64,000 bases of DNA from Beijerinckiaceae bacterium (GCA_030684835.1 JAUXWZ010000067.1:1-64000); one strand, 5' to 3'; shown: positions 14,880-21,573, numbered from the stretch's first letter. Made by a program: numbers and translations. The notes: generated by a model from the letters alone, not told the origin.

Positions 14880-15493
14880 AGATCGAGATCACCATCGACG
14901 CCGGGCTGAAGCAGTTCATCGGCAACGTCGAGAACCTCTCCGCCAAGGCCCGTGAGGAAATGGAGCGCGGCCTCATGAGGGGCGGCGAGCGTCTACGCAC
15001 GCCTGTCCGCCGCGCCCTGCAGAAGCAAACCTCGGCCAAGAAATACGGGACCATCGTCCAGCACACCCGCTCATGGCTCTCCGGCCCGCTCGAATACTCC
15101 ATTGCCGGGCGCGCCAAGGGCCTGCCCATAGAGGAATTCCCGCACAAGGTCTCGCGATCCAAGAAGCTCGCCATGCGATGGAGCCGCACAGATCACTGGC
15201 GCCTGCAGAAGCGAAACGCCAAAGGCCAATTCGGCACCCTCCCCGAGATGAATGAGCGCGGCGTCTCGGCAACCATGTGGACGAAGAACCGCGCCTTCGC
15301 CCGTTCCTTCGGCCATCCCTCCAAAGGCCCCGTCATGCAGCGCATCCCCAAGAAGCCGGGCATGCGCAAACTCTTCGGCCCCTCACTCGCCAAGGAGATC
15401 GTCAAGGACATGTCGCTCGCCGCGTTCATCGAGAACGCCGAGCAGCTCGTCCTGCCCGAAATCCAGAAGCGCCTCGTCGGCCTCCTGCGATGA
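14876..15493 (+). CDS. Minor tail protein Z-like / tail completion protein
   Basis: 205 residues, basic. The N-terminus (EITIDAGLKQFIGNVENLSAKAREEMERGL...RTPVRRALQKQT) and the C-terminal block (KLFGPSLAKEIVKDMSLAAFIENAEQLVLPEIQKRL) match the layout of lambda gpZ-type proteins, which act at tail completion or the head-tail joint. It follows the peptidase with a 4-base overlap. It is placed after the tape measure, unlike in lambda where Z precedes the tail tube gene. The call rests on pattern, not alignment. Confidence 0.6.
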   Translation: MKIEITIDAGLKQFIGNVENLSAKAREEMERGLMRGGERLRTPVRRALQKQTSAKKYGTIVQHTRSWLSGPLEYSIAGRAKGLPIEEFPHKVSRSKKLAMRWSRTDHWRLQKRNAKGQFGTLPEMNERGVSATMWTKNRAFARSFGHPSKGPVMQRIPKKPGMRKLFGPSLAKEIVKDMSLAAFIENAEQLVLPEIQKRLVGLLR

Positions 15494-15515
15494 GCCGGGC
15501 GTGTTGCGCTGCACA

Positions 15516-15548
15516 TACCGCAGCGCACACGGGCTACCGCAGCGCACA
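15516..15548 (+). repeat. Direct repeats upstream of terS (candidate packaging site)
   Basis: Two exact copies of TACCGCAGCGCACA (15516..15529 and 15535..15548) with a 19-bp period. They are preceded by an inverted partial copy (TGTTGCGCTGCAC at about 15502). Small terminase subunits often bind repeats next to their own gene, as in lambda cosB upstream of Nu1. This is inference from position. Confidence 0.4.
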
Positions 15549-15656
15549 AGGCGCGGGTCCTTCCGGCCAAGGTAGCCCCGCCGGCCCTAGGCAGCCCTTA
15601 AAATGAGCATTTTTCGACCGGTGAAATTCGCAGTTTGGTTTGGTCAGGAGAGCGAT

Positions 15657-16142
15657 ATGAACGTGAGTGAAGCAAAGCAGGCGCGGGTCTCGGTGGCTCA
15701 GTTGGCGACCTTGACCGGCGTAACCGAGACGTGGATTCGGCGGCTAATCAAGGAGGGCTGGATCCCTGCCCCGGAAGACCACCTGGTGCCGGTCGTCGCC
15801 GGCGTGCAGGGCTACCTCCGCTACCTTAAGGACCCGTCCCGCCGCGCGCAGGGGTCAGCCGAGGAAAACCGTTTACTCAACGCGAAGGCGGAACTCCTGG
15901 AGAGCCGGAATAGGGATCGGGAGGACCGGCTGATCGACATCGAGGAGCATCGCGAGTGCGGGGAGTTCGTGCTCACCGCACTCGACGAGGCCTTCAAGGG
16001 CGTTCCGGATCGCTTCACCGCCGACCCCGTTGTGCGGGAGCGCATCAGGATGGAGATCGCCGCGGTGCTGGCCAGGTCCCGGGCCCGTTTCGAGCGGCTC
16101 ACGGCGGAGCTGATGGCGCGCGGCAAGGCGCGGCGGCACTGA
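15657..16142 (+). CDS. terS: Terminase small subunit (Nu1-like DNA packaging protein)
   Basis: 161 residues from the ATG after AGGAG; the track start at 15603 lacks a ribosome binding site. The N-terminal winged helix (VSVAQLATLTGVTETWIRRLIKEGWIP) and the wing with V.GYLRYL are typical of Nu1. A helical segment (EENRLLNAKAELLESRNRDRE) and a C-terminal part with EHRECGEFVLTALDEAF follow. In phages the small subunit selects the DNA to package and hands it to the large subunit. No large subunit exists in this element, as in SaPI-type satellites that use the helper's motor. It is the last gene of the rightward virion-related block. Confidence 0.85.
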   Translation: MNVSEAKQARVSVAQLATLTGVTETWIRRLIKEGWIPAPEDHLVPVVAGVQGYLRYLKDPSRRAQGSAEENRLLNAKAELLESRNRDREDRLIDIEEHRECGEFVLTALDEAFKGVPDRFTADPVVRERIRMEIAAVLARSRARFERLTAELMARGKARRH

Positions 16143-16262
16143 GGGACGGTCCTAACGCGTAGGCCACGTCCGAACCGCGAACCGCGAACCGCGTTAATCT
16201 AACGCCGGGAAGCCGTTGCCCCGGCTGGCCCGTATCGGATCGGGCGTTTCTGGGACGGCTAA

Positions 16263-16290
16263 GGCGGAGAGGGTCCAATTCCCTCCCGCC
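16263..16290. other. Stem-loop after terS
   Basis: GGCGG-A-GAGGG pairs with CCCTC-CCGCC around a 7-base loop, with one bulged A. It lies 120 bp past terS in a 190-bp gap that otherwise holds only a 7-bp triple repeat (GAACCGC). No T-run follows. It may end the late transcript. Confidence 0.4.
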
Positions 16291-16332
16291 GGGACGGGGC
16301 GCGGAAGGCGAATGAGGGGGAGCGAACTGCTG

Positions 16333-16620
16333 TCAGGAGAGGCCTTCATCCTTCGTTTCGGCAAGGCGCTTTAGCAAACGCTGCACCTGCACTGTCTGCC
16401 ATGTAGTGCGCCCCCGGGATGTCCGCACGTTGCCAGAGGTCAGCGCTGCAGCGATACGGCTTGGAGTTGTAGCGCCTTGAGCAGCTAAGTCGGCGATTAC
16501 CTGGCGCATGGACGTGGCCCACGCAAGCGAGCGAGCGCGTACGGTGGCATGCGTGCGCGCGAGGCTCTCCGGTGTCGAGCCGCGACGGCGTGAAGGATAT
16601 TCGTTGGGGGTCCCATGCAT
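16333..16620 (-). CDS. C-terminal-type fragment of a serine recombinase
   Basis: 95 residues, leftward against the rest of the element. The segment RQVIADLAAQGATTPSRIAAALTSGNVRTSRGRTTWQTVQVQRLLKRL has the pattern of the small DNA-binding end of serine resolvases (A...IAxxLN..GixTxxGxxWxxxqVxrvL). No catalytic N-terminal domain is present, and an in-frame stop lies just upstream of the ATG. It is either a remnant or a small stand-alone DNA-binding protein. It marks the start of the mosaic right end. Confidence 0.45.
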   Translation of the reverse strand: MHGTPNEYPSRRRGSTPESLARTHATVRARSLAWATSMRQVIADLAAQGATTPSRIAAALTSGNVRTSRGRTTWQTVQVQRLLKRLAETKDEGLS

Positions 16621-16756
16621 GGTGGCTTTCTATGCCGTTGAAGCCTGGACGTGCAACCTCGCGCCGCGCTCGACTGTCGCCACGCGTGACGCGCTCGGGC
16701 ACCATGAGAGATAAAGCCAGCTTCGCGGCCACCATAGCCCGCTACTTTTCGTTCAA

Positions 16757-16980
16757 GTGGCAACGCCGCCGACGCCGCTATCCGCCGACGCCGCAAGGAG
16801 TCCGAGGCGGGCCATTCGCATCCGGGACCGCGCTATCCGGCGCATGGGCGAAGTGCTGAAACAGTTCGACGCACAGGGACAACGATCCGACAAATTTAAG
16901 GAGGTCGACCGCCCTAAGTTGTCGCAACGAGAAGCAGCCCAAGACGCAGGTATCTCGCCGCACCAGCAAAAGCAGGCGGG
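16757..16980 (+). pseudogene. Fragment of a phage ParB-like/regulatory protein
   Basis: RAIRIRDRAIRRMGEVLKQFDAQGQRSDKF and later KLSQREAAQDAGISPHQQKQA resemble the middle of a widespread phage/plasmid ParB-like protein (RAERRxGELL..., LxdLGIsxxQSSRWQkLA). The N-terminal nuclease-like part is missing, and the sequence turns unrelated after QQKQA. The frame runs on into the next gene as random sequence. I read it as a decayed remnant. Confidence 0.4.
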
Positions 16981-17018
16981 CTTTTTGCCTTTCTGTGCTT
17001 GCGCGCTAGCTTCTGATC

Positions 17019-17237
17019 ATGGGCCGTTACTATTTTCACGTGCGATTAGGGGATCAGGTTTCGCTTGACGATGTCGGGGTTGAGCTTCCCGACGTCAGCA
17101 GCGTCAAAACGTCCATAAGCGACGCCCTGCACGCTAGCGGACTTAACCTGACGCTGGGTTGGGTGTTCGAGGTCGCCGACGAGACCGGGCGCATTGTGCT
17201 CATAGTGCCAATTGCAGACCTTCCAAAGACGCAATAG
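17019..17237 (+). CDS. DUF6894-type small protein
   Basis: 72 residues starting MGRYYFHVRLGDQVSLDDVGVELPD and ending with WVFEVADETGRIVLIVPIADL. This pattern (MxRYxFH...D..G.elpd...W...V.De.G..v..vPF) marks a very common small family of unknown function in Rhizobiales chromosomes, plasmids and islands. It is intact. It may be cargo rather than part of the element's life cycle. Confidence 0.75.
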   Translation: MGRYYFHVRLGDQVSLDDVGVELPDVSSVKTSISDALHASGLNLTLGWVFEVADETGRIVLIVPIADLPKTQ

Positions 17238-17473
17238 GTCGGTCCCTCCTCAAATGATCGAGGCCTTTCGAAGGCTGGGTTCTTCGTTTTGATCGTCAGG
17301 GTTTGATCCAGAGCGGTACCGGGATCCGCGCCGCGAGACCTACGAGGCGCTTGCCGACCGCGCCCTGCGGCTGGCGATGGCGCACCGATTAGCCGAAATT
17401 GAGCTGGATATTGGCAGCGGTCAGCCTAAGGCATTGACCGCGCTGGACATATATAAGTACTTGATTCCCCACA
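17238..17473. other. Intergenic region with a short coding-like remnant
   Basis: Between the DUF6894 gene and the antitoxin gene. A frame from about 17297 reads DPERYRDPRRETYEALADRAL and stays open to a stop near 17494, but it has no start codon early on and no ribosome binding site. It is probably a remnant. The last 60 bases are AT-rich (ACATATATAAG) and probably hold the promoter of the downstream pair. Confidence 0.35.
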
Positions 17474-17974
17474 ATGAACCCATATATTGCTGATATGTTC
17501 TCCACAGTGGCAATAGCTAACACATTCATTGAATCGGCGGCGCGTAGGGGTATTCCCCTTACTCCGTTGAAGCTGATGAAGCTTGTCTATATTGCGCATG
17601 GCTGGTGGCTTGCGCAAAGAGGGTCCCCGCTCATCCCTGACGAGGTGCAAGCTTGGAAATTCGGGCCTGTCATTCCGGCTCTGTACCAACGTACGAAGCA
17701 ATGGGGGCGCGGCGAAATCACGTCGAAGATACCGACGTGGTATTTCGATAGCGGCAATGTTGAACTTCCTCCCGAGGCGGCCCGGTTCGTGGATGCCGTC
17801 CTCGATAGTTACGGTAAATTCGACGGGATCGCGTTGTCGAATTTGACCCACCGACCGGGAACGCCATGGTCACATATGTACCGGGATGGTCTGCTCAACA
17901 AAACGATTCCAAACGACGCTATAAAGAGTCACTATCAAGAGTTGCTGCGAGAGCGCTCTAGTGTCCAACGGTGA
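17474..17974 (+). CDS. Panacea-domain (SocA/GepA-like, DUF4065) antitoxin candidate
   Basis: 166 residues. The core is the Panacea/SocA-like domain: ANTFIESAARRGIPLTPLKLMKLVYIAHGWWLAQRGSPLIPDEVQAWKFGPVIPALY, with the diagnostic KLxKLxYxAhG and W.fGPV.p.lY motifs. Known members neutralise very different toxins encoded next to them. The downstream gene overlaps by 14 bases and encodes a membrane protein, the expected arrangement for a Panacea pair with a membrane-active toxin. The local base composition is more AT-rich than the host. An in-frame ATG at 17495 is an alternative start. Confidence 0.85.
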   Translation: MNPYIADMFSTVAIANTFIESAARRGIPLTPLKLMKLVYIAHGWWLAQRGSPLIPDEVQAWKFGPVIPALYQRTKQWGRGEITSKIPTWYFDSGNVELPPEAARFVDAVLDSYGKFDGIALSNLTHRPGTPWSHMYRDGLLNKTIPNDAIKSHYQELLRERSSVQR

Positions 17975-18332
17975 CGAGCCTAAAGCCCCTCCTCCTCCCG
18001 AGGAGTGGGCCAAAAGCGATACTTGGAGCGACGACTATTTCGCTCTCAAAGAAGAAGAAAAATTCCCGAACGAAGCTGAGTTAAAGTCAGCGCACGACCA
18101 CAACAAAATTCGTGTTGTCAAACACTCCGGCATAATCATCGTTGTTATATTGTGGGTTGTGTCTCTGCTTTTCGTATCCAGCTTTGCTTGCTGGATGTGG
18201 CATCAAATTGCCCCGCAAAAGTGGATGTGGATGGCGAAAGAACAGCTAGATCAAATCAAAACGATCATTTTTAGTGGTGCGATTGGCGGGCTGATGACGA
18301 CAGCCGTCCAAAAATACATCATGCGTGATTGA
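17961..18332 (+). CDS. Two-helix membrane protein, candidate toxin partner of the Panacea protein
   Basis: 123 residues from a GTG within the antitoxin 3' end. Residues 1-50 are hydrophilic and acidic/proline-rich. One strong transmembrane helix spans about 55-78 (HSGIIIVVILWVVSLLFVSSFACWMW). A second, weaker hydrophobic stretch lies at about 100-117 (IIFSGAIGGLMTTAVQKYIM). I recognise no family. A membrane protein coupled to a Panacea gene suggests a membrane-depolarising or membrane-anchored effector. The toxin role is inferred from the partner alone. Its AT-rich composition suggests recent acquisition with its partner. Confidence 0.6.
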   Translation: MSNGDEPKAPPPPEEWAKSDTWSDDYFALKEEEKFPNEAELKSAHDHNKIRVVKHSGIIIVVILWVVSLLFVSSFACWMWHQIAPQKWMWMAKEQLDQIKTIIFSGAIGGLMTTAVQKYIMRD

Positions 18333-18419
18333 CCCACGCCGCCGCGCCTCCAAGGCACCCCCCTTCGCCAGCATGGTCGATCCTTTGAACCCCCGAATTG
18401 CGGATCGGCCTCGCTTCGA

Positions 18420-18656
18420 TTATGTTGGCTTCAGCTTGAGGCGAAAAGCCGGCTGACCGCGGATGTAACGGCAGTTTATTGCAGCGGAGGCCTGCCCACT
18501 TTTGGGCAGGGGTACTACACCATTCCAGCCACCGGGAAGCAGCAGCATCGCTGCTTGGATCTGAACCGCGACGGCTTCATGCTGCTCGCCAAAGGGTTCA
18601 CTGCCCGCAATTTTGCGGCGAGCGACCCCAATGGCCTGCGTCGACAAAATGGTTGA
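18420..18656 (+). pseudogene. Fragment of a Rha-family phage regulatory protein
   Basis: This frame, not in the track because it has no start, reads YYTIPATGKQQHRCLDLNRDGFMLLAKGFT. It matches the core of Rha-type regulators (y.d..GR...y.LtrdGFxLLamGFTG). The upstream DNA-binding half is absent and the sequence diverges after KGFT, where intact Rha proteins continue GKKA..wK. It is a decayed remnant and further evidence of past recombination at this end. Confidence 0.55.
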
Positions 18657-18671
18657 AATCGCCCCTGCGCC

Positions 18672-18788
18672 TTACCTGGTTACGGCCAAGAAGATCATGA
18701 CGGCGAGGCCGATCACCATGACGGCGATGGCACCGAGCACAATGCCGGCTAAAATGTAGTCTTTGCGGCCAAAGGTGACGAACCCCAT
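18672..18788 (-). CDS. 38-residue single-helix membrane peptide
   Basis: Starts MGFVTFGRKDYILAGIVLGA and continues as one hydrophobic helix of about 24 residues, ending VTR. It overlaps the 3' end of the preceding 80-codon gene by 40 bases in another frame and ends the leftward RHH operon. The ribosome binding site is weak (GGGAAC). I recognise no family. A holin-like or toxin-like role is possible but unsupported. Confidence 0.45.
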   Translation of the reverse strand: MGFVTFGRKDYILAGIVLGAIAVMVIGLAVMIFLAVTR

Positions 18789-18991
18789 CGATCAGTTCCC
18801 ACGGCTGACTTCGGTGCTGCTCCAACGCGGCGCTCGTCAGCATGATCCTTCTCAGCGCGCCCCCGCTCGCCCGATAATCGCGCGATTATGCCGTCAATCT
18901 CGTCGAGCAGCGCGCGGAGGGCGTCACTGTCAGCCGCGGATGGAGCAGGCGAGCCCTTATCCCGCTCCTTCTTTTGCTGCTCACCGGTCAT
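18749..18991 (-). CDS. Small hypothetical protein of the RHH operon
   Basis: 80 residues whose ATG overlaps the stop of the RHH gene (ATGA). It is hydrophilic, with a helical core (DALRALLDEIDGIIARLSGERGRAEKD) and low-complexity ends. Coupling to a ribbon-helix-helix protein suggests a partner in a small regulatory or toxin-antitoxin-like operon, but no toxin fold is recognisable. Confidence 0.5.
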   Translation of the reverse strand: MTGEQQKKERDKGSPAPSAADSDALRALLDEIDGIIARLSGERGRAEKDHADERRVGAAPKSAVGTDRWGSSPLAAKTTF

Positions 18992-19362
18992 TTGGTTGCC
19001 TTCGGCTTGGCGCCGTTGCGCGCTTTCAAGGATCGCAGCTTGGTTTCGGCGAGACCGCGCCGCAGCGTCGCCATGCCCTGCGCTGCAGAAGGCTCGCCCT
19101 CGAGTGGGTTGTTCGCGATCGTGCGCTTTGTCCGCGCGATCTTTTGATCAAGGCTCTCTGGCGGACGCTGGGTGCCGAGCGCGCTTTCCAGAAGCCGCCT
19201 GATCGCCTCGGAACGCGTAGGGCACGGCTCCGGGTGCGCGGCAATCCAAGCGTCGAGCGAGCGTGCCTGAGCCGCAGGGAGCCGCAGCCCTATTGAGACG
19301 GGATCATCCAATGTCTTTGGACGCCCCCTGATTTTTGTTTCACGAATATCTTGACGGTTCAT
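18988..19362 (-). CDS. Ribbon-helix-helix DNA-binding protein
   Basis: 124 residues. Residues 12-68 are a clear ribbon-helix-helix: RGRPKTLDDPVSIGLRLPAAQARSLDAWIAAHP, then TRSEAIRRLLESAL, i.e. strand, helix 1, helix 2 with the SEAIRxLlexaL signature. The C-terminus is a lysine/arginine-rich helix. It is transcribed leftward and divergently from the gene at 19451. The 88-bp region between them (AT-rich near ATAATTTATGTGTAAC) is the likely operator. A repressor controlling both directions is plausible. Confidence 0.75.
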   Translation of the reverse strand: MNRQDIRETKIRGRPKTLDDPVSIGLRLPAAQARSLDAWIAAHPEPCPTRSEAIRRLLESALGTQRPPESLDQKIARTKRTIANNPLEGEPSAAQGMATLRRGLAETKLRSLKARNGAKPKATK

Positions 19363-19450
19363 AATTTATGTGTAACAAAACTTGCGAGCCGGGGCAAGAG
19401 TATCAGTCTCGCCACCGGCCCTAACCACAGCGAACGATAGGAGATTCGCA

Positions 19451-20335
19451 ATGGCTGATCGTGCGCATAGCACGGGCGACGACGCGCGCCCAGTTGATCC
19501 CGACACCTTATTCCCCGGAGCCTTCCAGCGCTGGTTTTGCGCGAAATGGCAGGCGAACATGTCACTCGCCTCCTATCACTGGGCCTCCTCAAATGCGGTG
19601 AGCGATCATGGCGGCGCAAAGGATACGCCGGAGTCGGAGGGGCATATCAGCGACGCCAACGCGGCGGCTGCGGAGGCCGAGGAATTGCTCGCCCGCATTG
19701 AAGGCATGCGACCCGAGGACGCCCTTGTGGCGCATGAGATGCTCGGCGTTGCCGACGAAATCCTGGTTCAGCGCCAACGCGATCCTGAAGCCCGGCTCGG
19801 CAAGGGCGATGTGCTGGCCATCATTCGGAACGTGCGCGACGAGCTGGGCTATCTCGGGATATTTCCCCTCGGCCAGCGTGGGCTCGAACTGTCGCTCGAA
19901 GTCCAGAGGCGCGAGGATGCTGATTCCGGCTCCGGCCATGCCGATCGGGATATCATGGATCTTTGCGCGAGGGCCGAGGAAGCCCGGCTTCAGCGCGAAG
20001 CTGCCGAGCAACGGCACGAAGAGGCGAACGAGCGGGGGATAGATAGCCACGCGGCAAGGGCTCAGGTCGAGGCGCTGAACAAGGAAGCGCAACGCCTGTA
20101 CAACGTGGCTGCAGGACTGCGGGAAAAGCTCATGTTCACGCGGCCGCGCACCATGGAAGGCGTCGTCGCCAAAGCCCGTGTCGCGGCGGCTAACTACGGG
20201 GGAGTCGACTTCCTCGACGGCGCGGTGCGGCGCCTGCTTGCGGACGATGATTTCAGCGAAGCCTTGTGCATGTCCGTCGTCGCCGACATCGCCGCCCTGG
20301 ACGCTGCGGAGACCGAAGCCCAAGCGGATGGCTGA
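19451..20335 (+). CDS. Hypothetical protein with coiled coil, right end of the element
   Basis: 294 residues from the ATG preceded by AGGAG; the track's earlier start at 19382 lies in the promoter region. Residues about 180-245 form a coiled coil (LCARAEEARLQREAAEQRHEEANERG). The C-terminal region (RPRTMEGVVAKARVAAANYGG...DFSEALCMSVVADIAAL) matches a pattern common in small regulatory proteins of rhizobial prophages (tlxGlxaKAR.a). The function of that family is unknown. It is the last gene before the right attachment site. Confidence 0.65.
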   Translation: MADRAHSTGDDARPVDPDTLFPGAFQRWFCAKWQANMSLASYHWASSNAVSDHGGAKDTPESEGHISDANAAAAEAEELLARIEGMRPEDALVAHEMLGVADEILVQRQRDPEARLGKGDVLAIIRNVRDELGYLGIFPLGQRGLELSLEVQRREDADSGSGHADRDIMDLCARAEEARLQREAAEQRHEEANERGIDSHAARAQVEALNKEAQRLYNVAAGLREKLMFTRPRTMEGVVAKARVAAANYGGVDFLDGAVRRLLADDDFSEALCMSVVADIAALDAAETEAQADG

Positions 20336-20339
20336 GGCT

Positions 20340-20357
20340 GTTACCCGTGCCGTTACC
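20340..20357. repeat. Candidate integrase arm-type sites, right end
   Basis: GTTACCCGTGCCGTTACC, two GTTACC repeats 12 bp apart, 50 bp inside attR. It mirrors the pair at 3727..3743. Confidence 0.4.
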
Positions 20358-20406
20358 CGGAACTCACAAAGGACCTTGGCTATGATCGCTAAGTCATTGA
20401 AAGATT

Positions 20407-20454
20407 TGGTACCACCTCCCGGGCTCGAACCGGGGACCCCCAGATCCACAATCT
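20407..20454. repeat. attR: 48-bp direct repeat within tRNA-His
   Basis: Identical to 3546..3593. This copy completes the functional tRNA gene, so integration leaves tRNA-His intact. Confidence 0.92.
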
Positions 20455-20483
20455 GGTGCTCTAACCAACTGAGCTAAGGCGGC
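20407..20483 (-). tRNA. tRNA-His (GTG anticodon)
   Basis: The 77-nt cloverleaf with encoded CCA reads GCCGCCTTAGCTCAG at the 5' end, the anticodon stem-loop CCAGA-TTGTGGA-TCTGG, and TTCGAGC in the T-loop. The acceptor stem has 7 pairs with G1-U72, then A73 and CCA. There is no extra G at -1. Most bacteria need G-1 on tRNA-His, while alphaproteobacteria use A73 without G-1, so this supports the taxonomic placement. It is the insertion target of the element. Confidence 0.95.
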
Positions 20484-20611
20484 CTGCAAAGAAGGGCGGA
20501 ACCTAGTTTGCCCGCCGCCAGATTGCAAGCTCCGAGGCAACGAGATTTTCAGTTTCGCGAAAGGGGCCGCACGCACGCCGGGCAGCCCGGCGCGCAATAC
20601 GCAGTGTTTAC

Positions 20612-21112
20612 TCAGGCGGCCGTGCCGAAGGTTTTGGAAAAAGTTTTGTTGATCGGCGCGAAAGATCGGGCAGAGACTTCCTCCGCGAGCTTGGCAAACT
20701 CACGCGTTTGCGCGCTCATGGCCTCGAACTGCTTGCCCATGAACTCGGTTTGAATCGCGATCACGTCAGGCAATGTCTTGGCCTTCGCCAATGCGGCGAA
20801 ATAATCGAGCGCTGCATCGGTCGACACCTTCATGACGTCAAAAGCCATCATGTTGAAGTCGCTGACGCCGGAACTGGCGGCGGCGGCCGAAGCCTTAAGC
20901 CCTGACTGGGCCTCTTCTGCGGACTCCTGGACGCGGTCAAAGGACACCTGGGCTTTGTCAAGCGACTGTTCAACCGACTGGCCAATGGCTTCGCCAGCGC
21001 GTTCGGCCTCGGTCGTCATCGTCTGCGCGATCTCGATCGGAGCGTTGGCGTCGATGTAAGGTACGGGCGCATCTGAGAGAGAATCCTGCGCCGTTTGTTT
21101 ACTGTCGCTCAT
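20612..21112 (-). CDS. Phasin family protein
   Basis: 166 residues. Phasins coat polyhydroxyalkanoate granules. The helical core, MAFDVMKVSTDAALDYFAALAKAKTLPDVIAIQTEFMGKQFEAMSAQTREFAKLAEEVS, is the Phasin_2 signature. The acidic N-terminal 40 residues are poorly conserved in the family. It is followed leftward by tRNA-His and preceded by a second phasin gene 35 bp upstream, so the two form an operon. Confidence 0.9.
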   Translation of the reverse strand: MSDSKQTAQDSLSDAPVPYIDANAPIEIAQTMTTEAERAGEAIGQSVEQSLDKAQVSFDRVQESAEEAQSGLKASAAAASSGVSDFNMMAFDVMKVSTDAALDYFAALAKAKTLPDVIAIQTEFMGKQFEAMSAQTREFAKLAEEVSARSFAPINKTFSKTFGTAA

Positions 21113-21147
21113 TTGAGAGCCCTTTCCTCTTTAGATGGGTCGAGCGC

Positions 21148-21504
21148 CTACTTTTTGGCGCCGGTCACTTTCTGAACCACTTCGCCCATTTCGCGGGTCT
21201 GATGCTGAACAGCCTCCATCTGCTGCTTCAGGTACTCGGCCTGGAGCGACAGAACTTCCTGGATGTCTTTGGCGTGGACGAGCTTTTGGGCGAGATCGAA
21301 AGCAGCATTGACATTGGTTTCGGCAAACGAGACGGCCTTGGAGCTAAAGTCTTTCATGCCAACGCCTGCGGGCGGTTCAATGCTCTCGGTTGTCTTTTGG
21401 ACAGCGCCCATAAACCCTTCGAAGGCCTTGCGGGCCTGAGCGACGCTGCGCTCTGCCAATTCGCGCATTTCTGCCGGGATCTGCGGCTGGGTGAAGTCGG
21501 CCAT
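21148..21504 (-). CDS. phaP: Phasin family protein, first gene of the pair
   Basis: 118 residues: MRELAERSVAQARKAFEGFMGAVQKTTESIE, then NVNAAFDLAQKLVHAKDIQEVLSLQAEYLKQQMEAVQHQTREMGEVVQKVTG. This is the standard small granule-associated phasin of Rhizobiales. It is the promoter-proximal gene, with a strong promoter and candidate PhaR sites 70-120 bp upstream. Accumulated phasin stabilises PHA granules and titrates the repressor PhaR. The symbol is by family and not by locus. Confidence 0.92.
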   Translation of the reverse strand: MADFTQPQIPAEMRELAERSVAQARKAFEGFMGAVQKTTESIEPPAGVGMKDFSSKAVSFAETNVNAAFDLAQKLVHAKDIQEVLSLQAEYLKQQMEAVQHQTREMGEVVQKVTGAKK

Positions 21505-21573
21505 GATGAAGTCCTCCGGTTATGTTCGCTCATGAAGAATGAATTGGACGAACCATTGTTCGCCTACATCTAT

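Larger units (their letters stand above)
3546..20454. mobile_element. 16.9-kb integrated phage-satellite-like element at tRNA-His
   Basis: The element is bounded by two identical 48-bp copies of the 3' half of tRNA-His. The intact tRNA gene is at the right junction and the displaced 3' fragment at the left junction, next to the tyrosine integrase. Gene order is integrase, AlpA regulator, tightly overlapping small genes, a replication gene with internal iterons, further small genes, tail chaperone with frameshift, tape measure, M41-like peptidase, minor-tail-Z-like, small terminase. A mosaic right end carries gene fragments, a toxin-antitoxin candidate and an RHH operon. No capsid, portal, large terminase, baseplate, fibre or lysis gene is visible. 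Size and content fit a satellite that depends on a helper phage. A decayed prophage is the main alternative, but the overlapping intact reading frames in the left two thirds argue against heavy decay. Confidence 0.85.

Noticed and set aside
16176-16200. Triple GAACCGC repeat considered as a CRISPR or iteron
   Set aside because: Only three tandem 7-mers with no spacers. No CRISPR array or cas gene was found anywhere in the window.
16346-16735. 129-residue minus-strand ORF overlapping the recombinase fragment
   Set aside because: Different frame from the recognisable resolvase-like segment, with no family resemblance.
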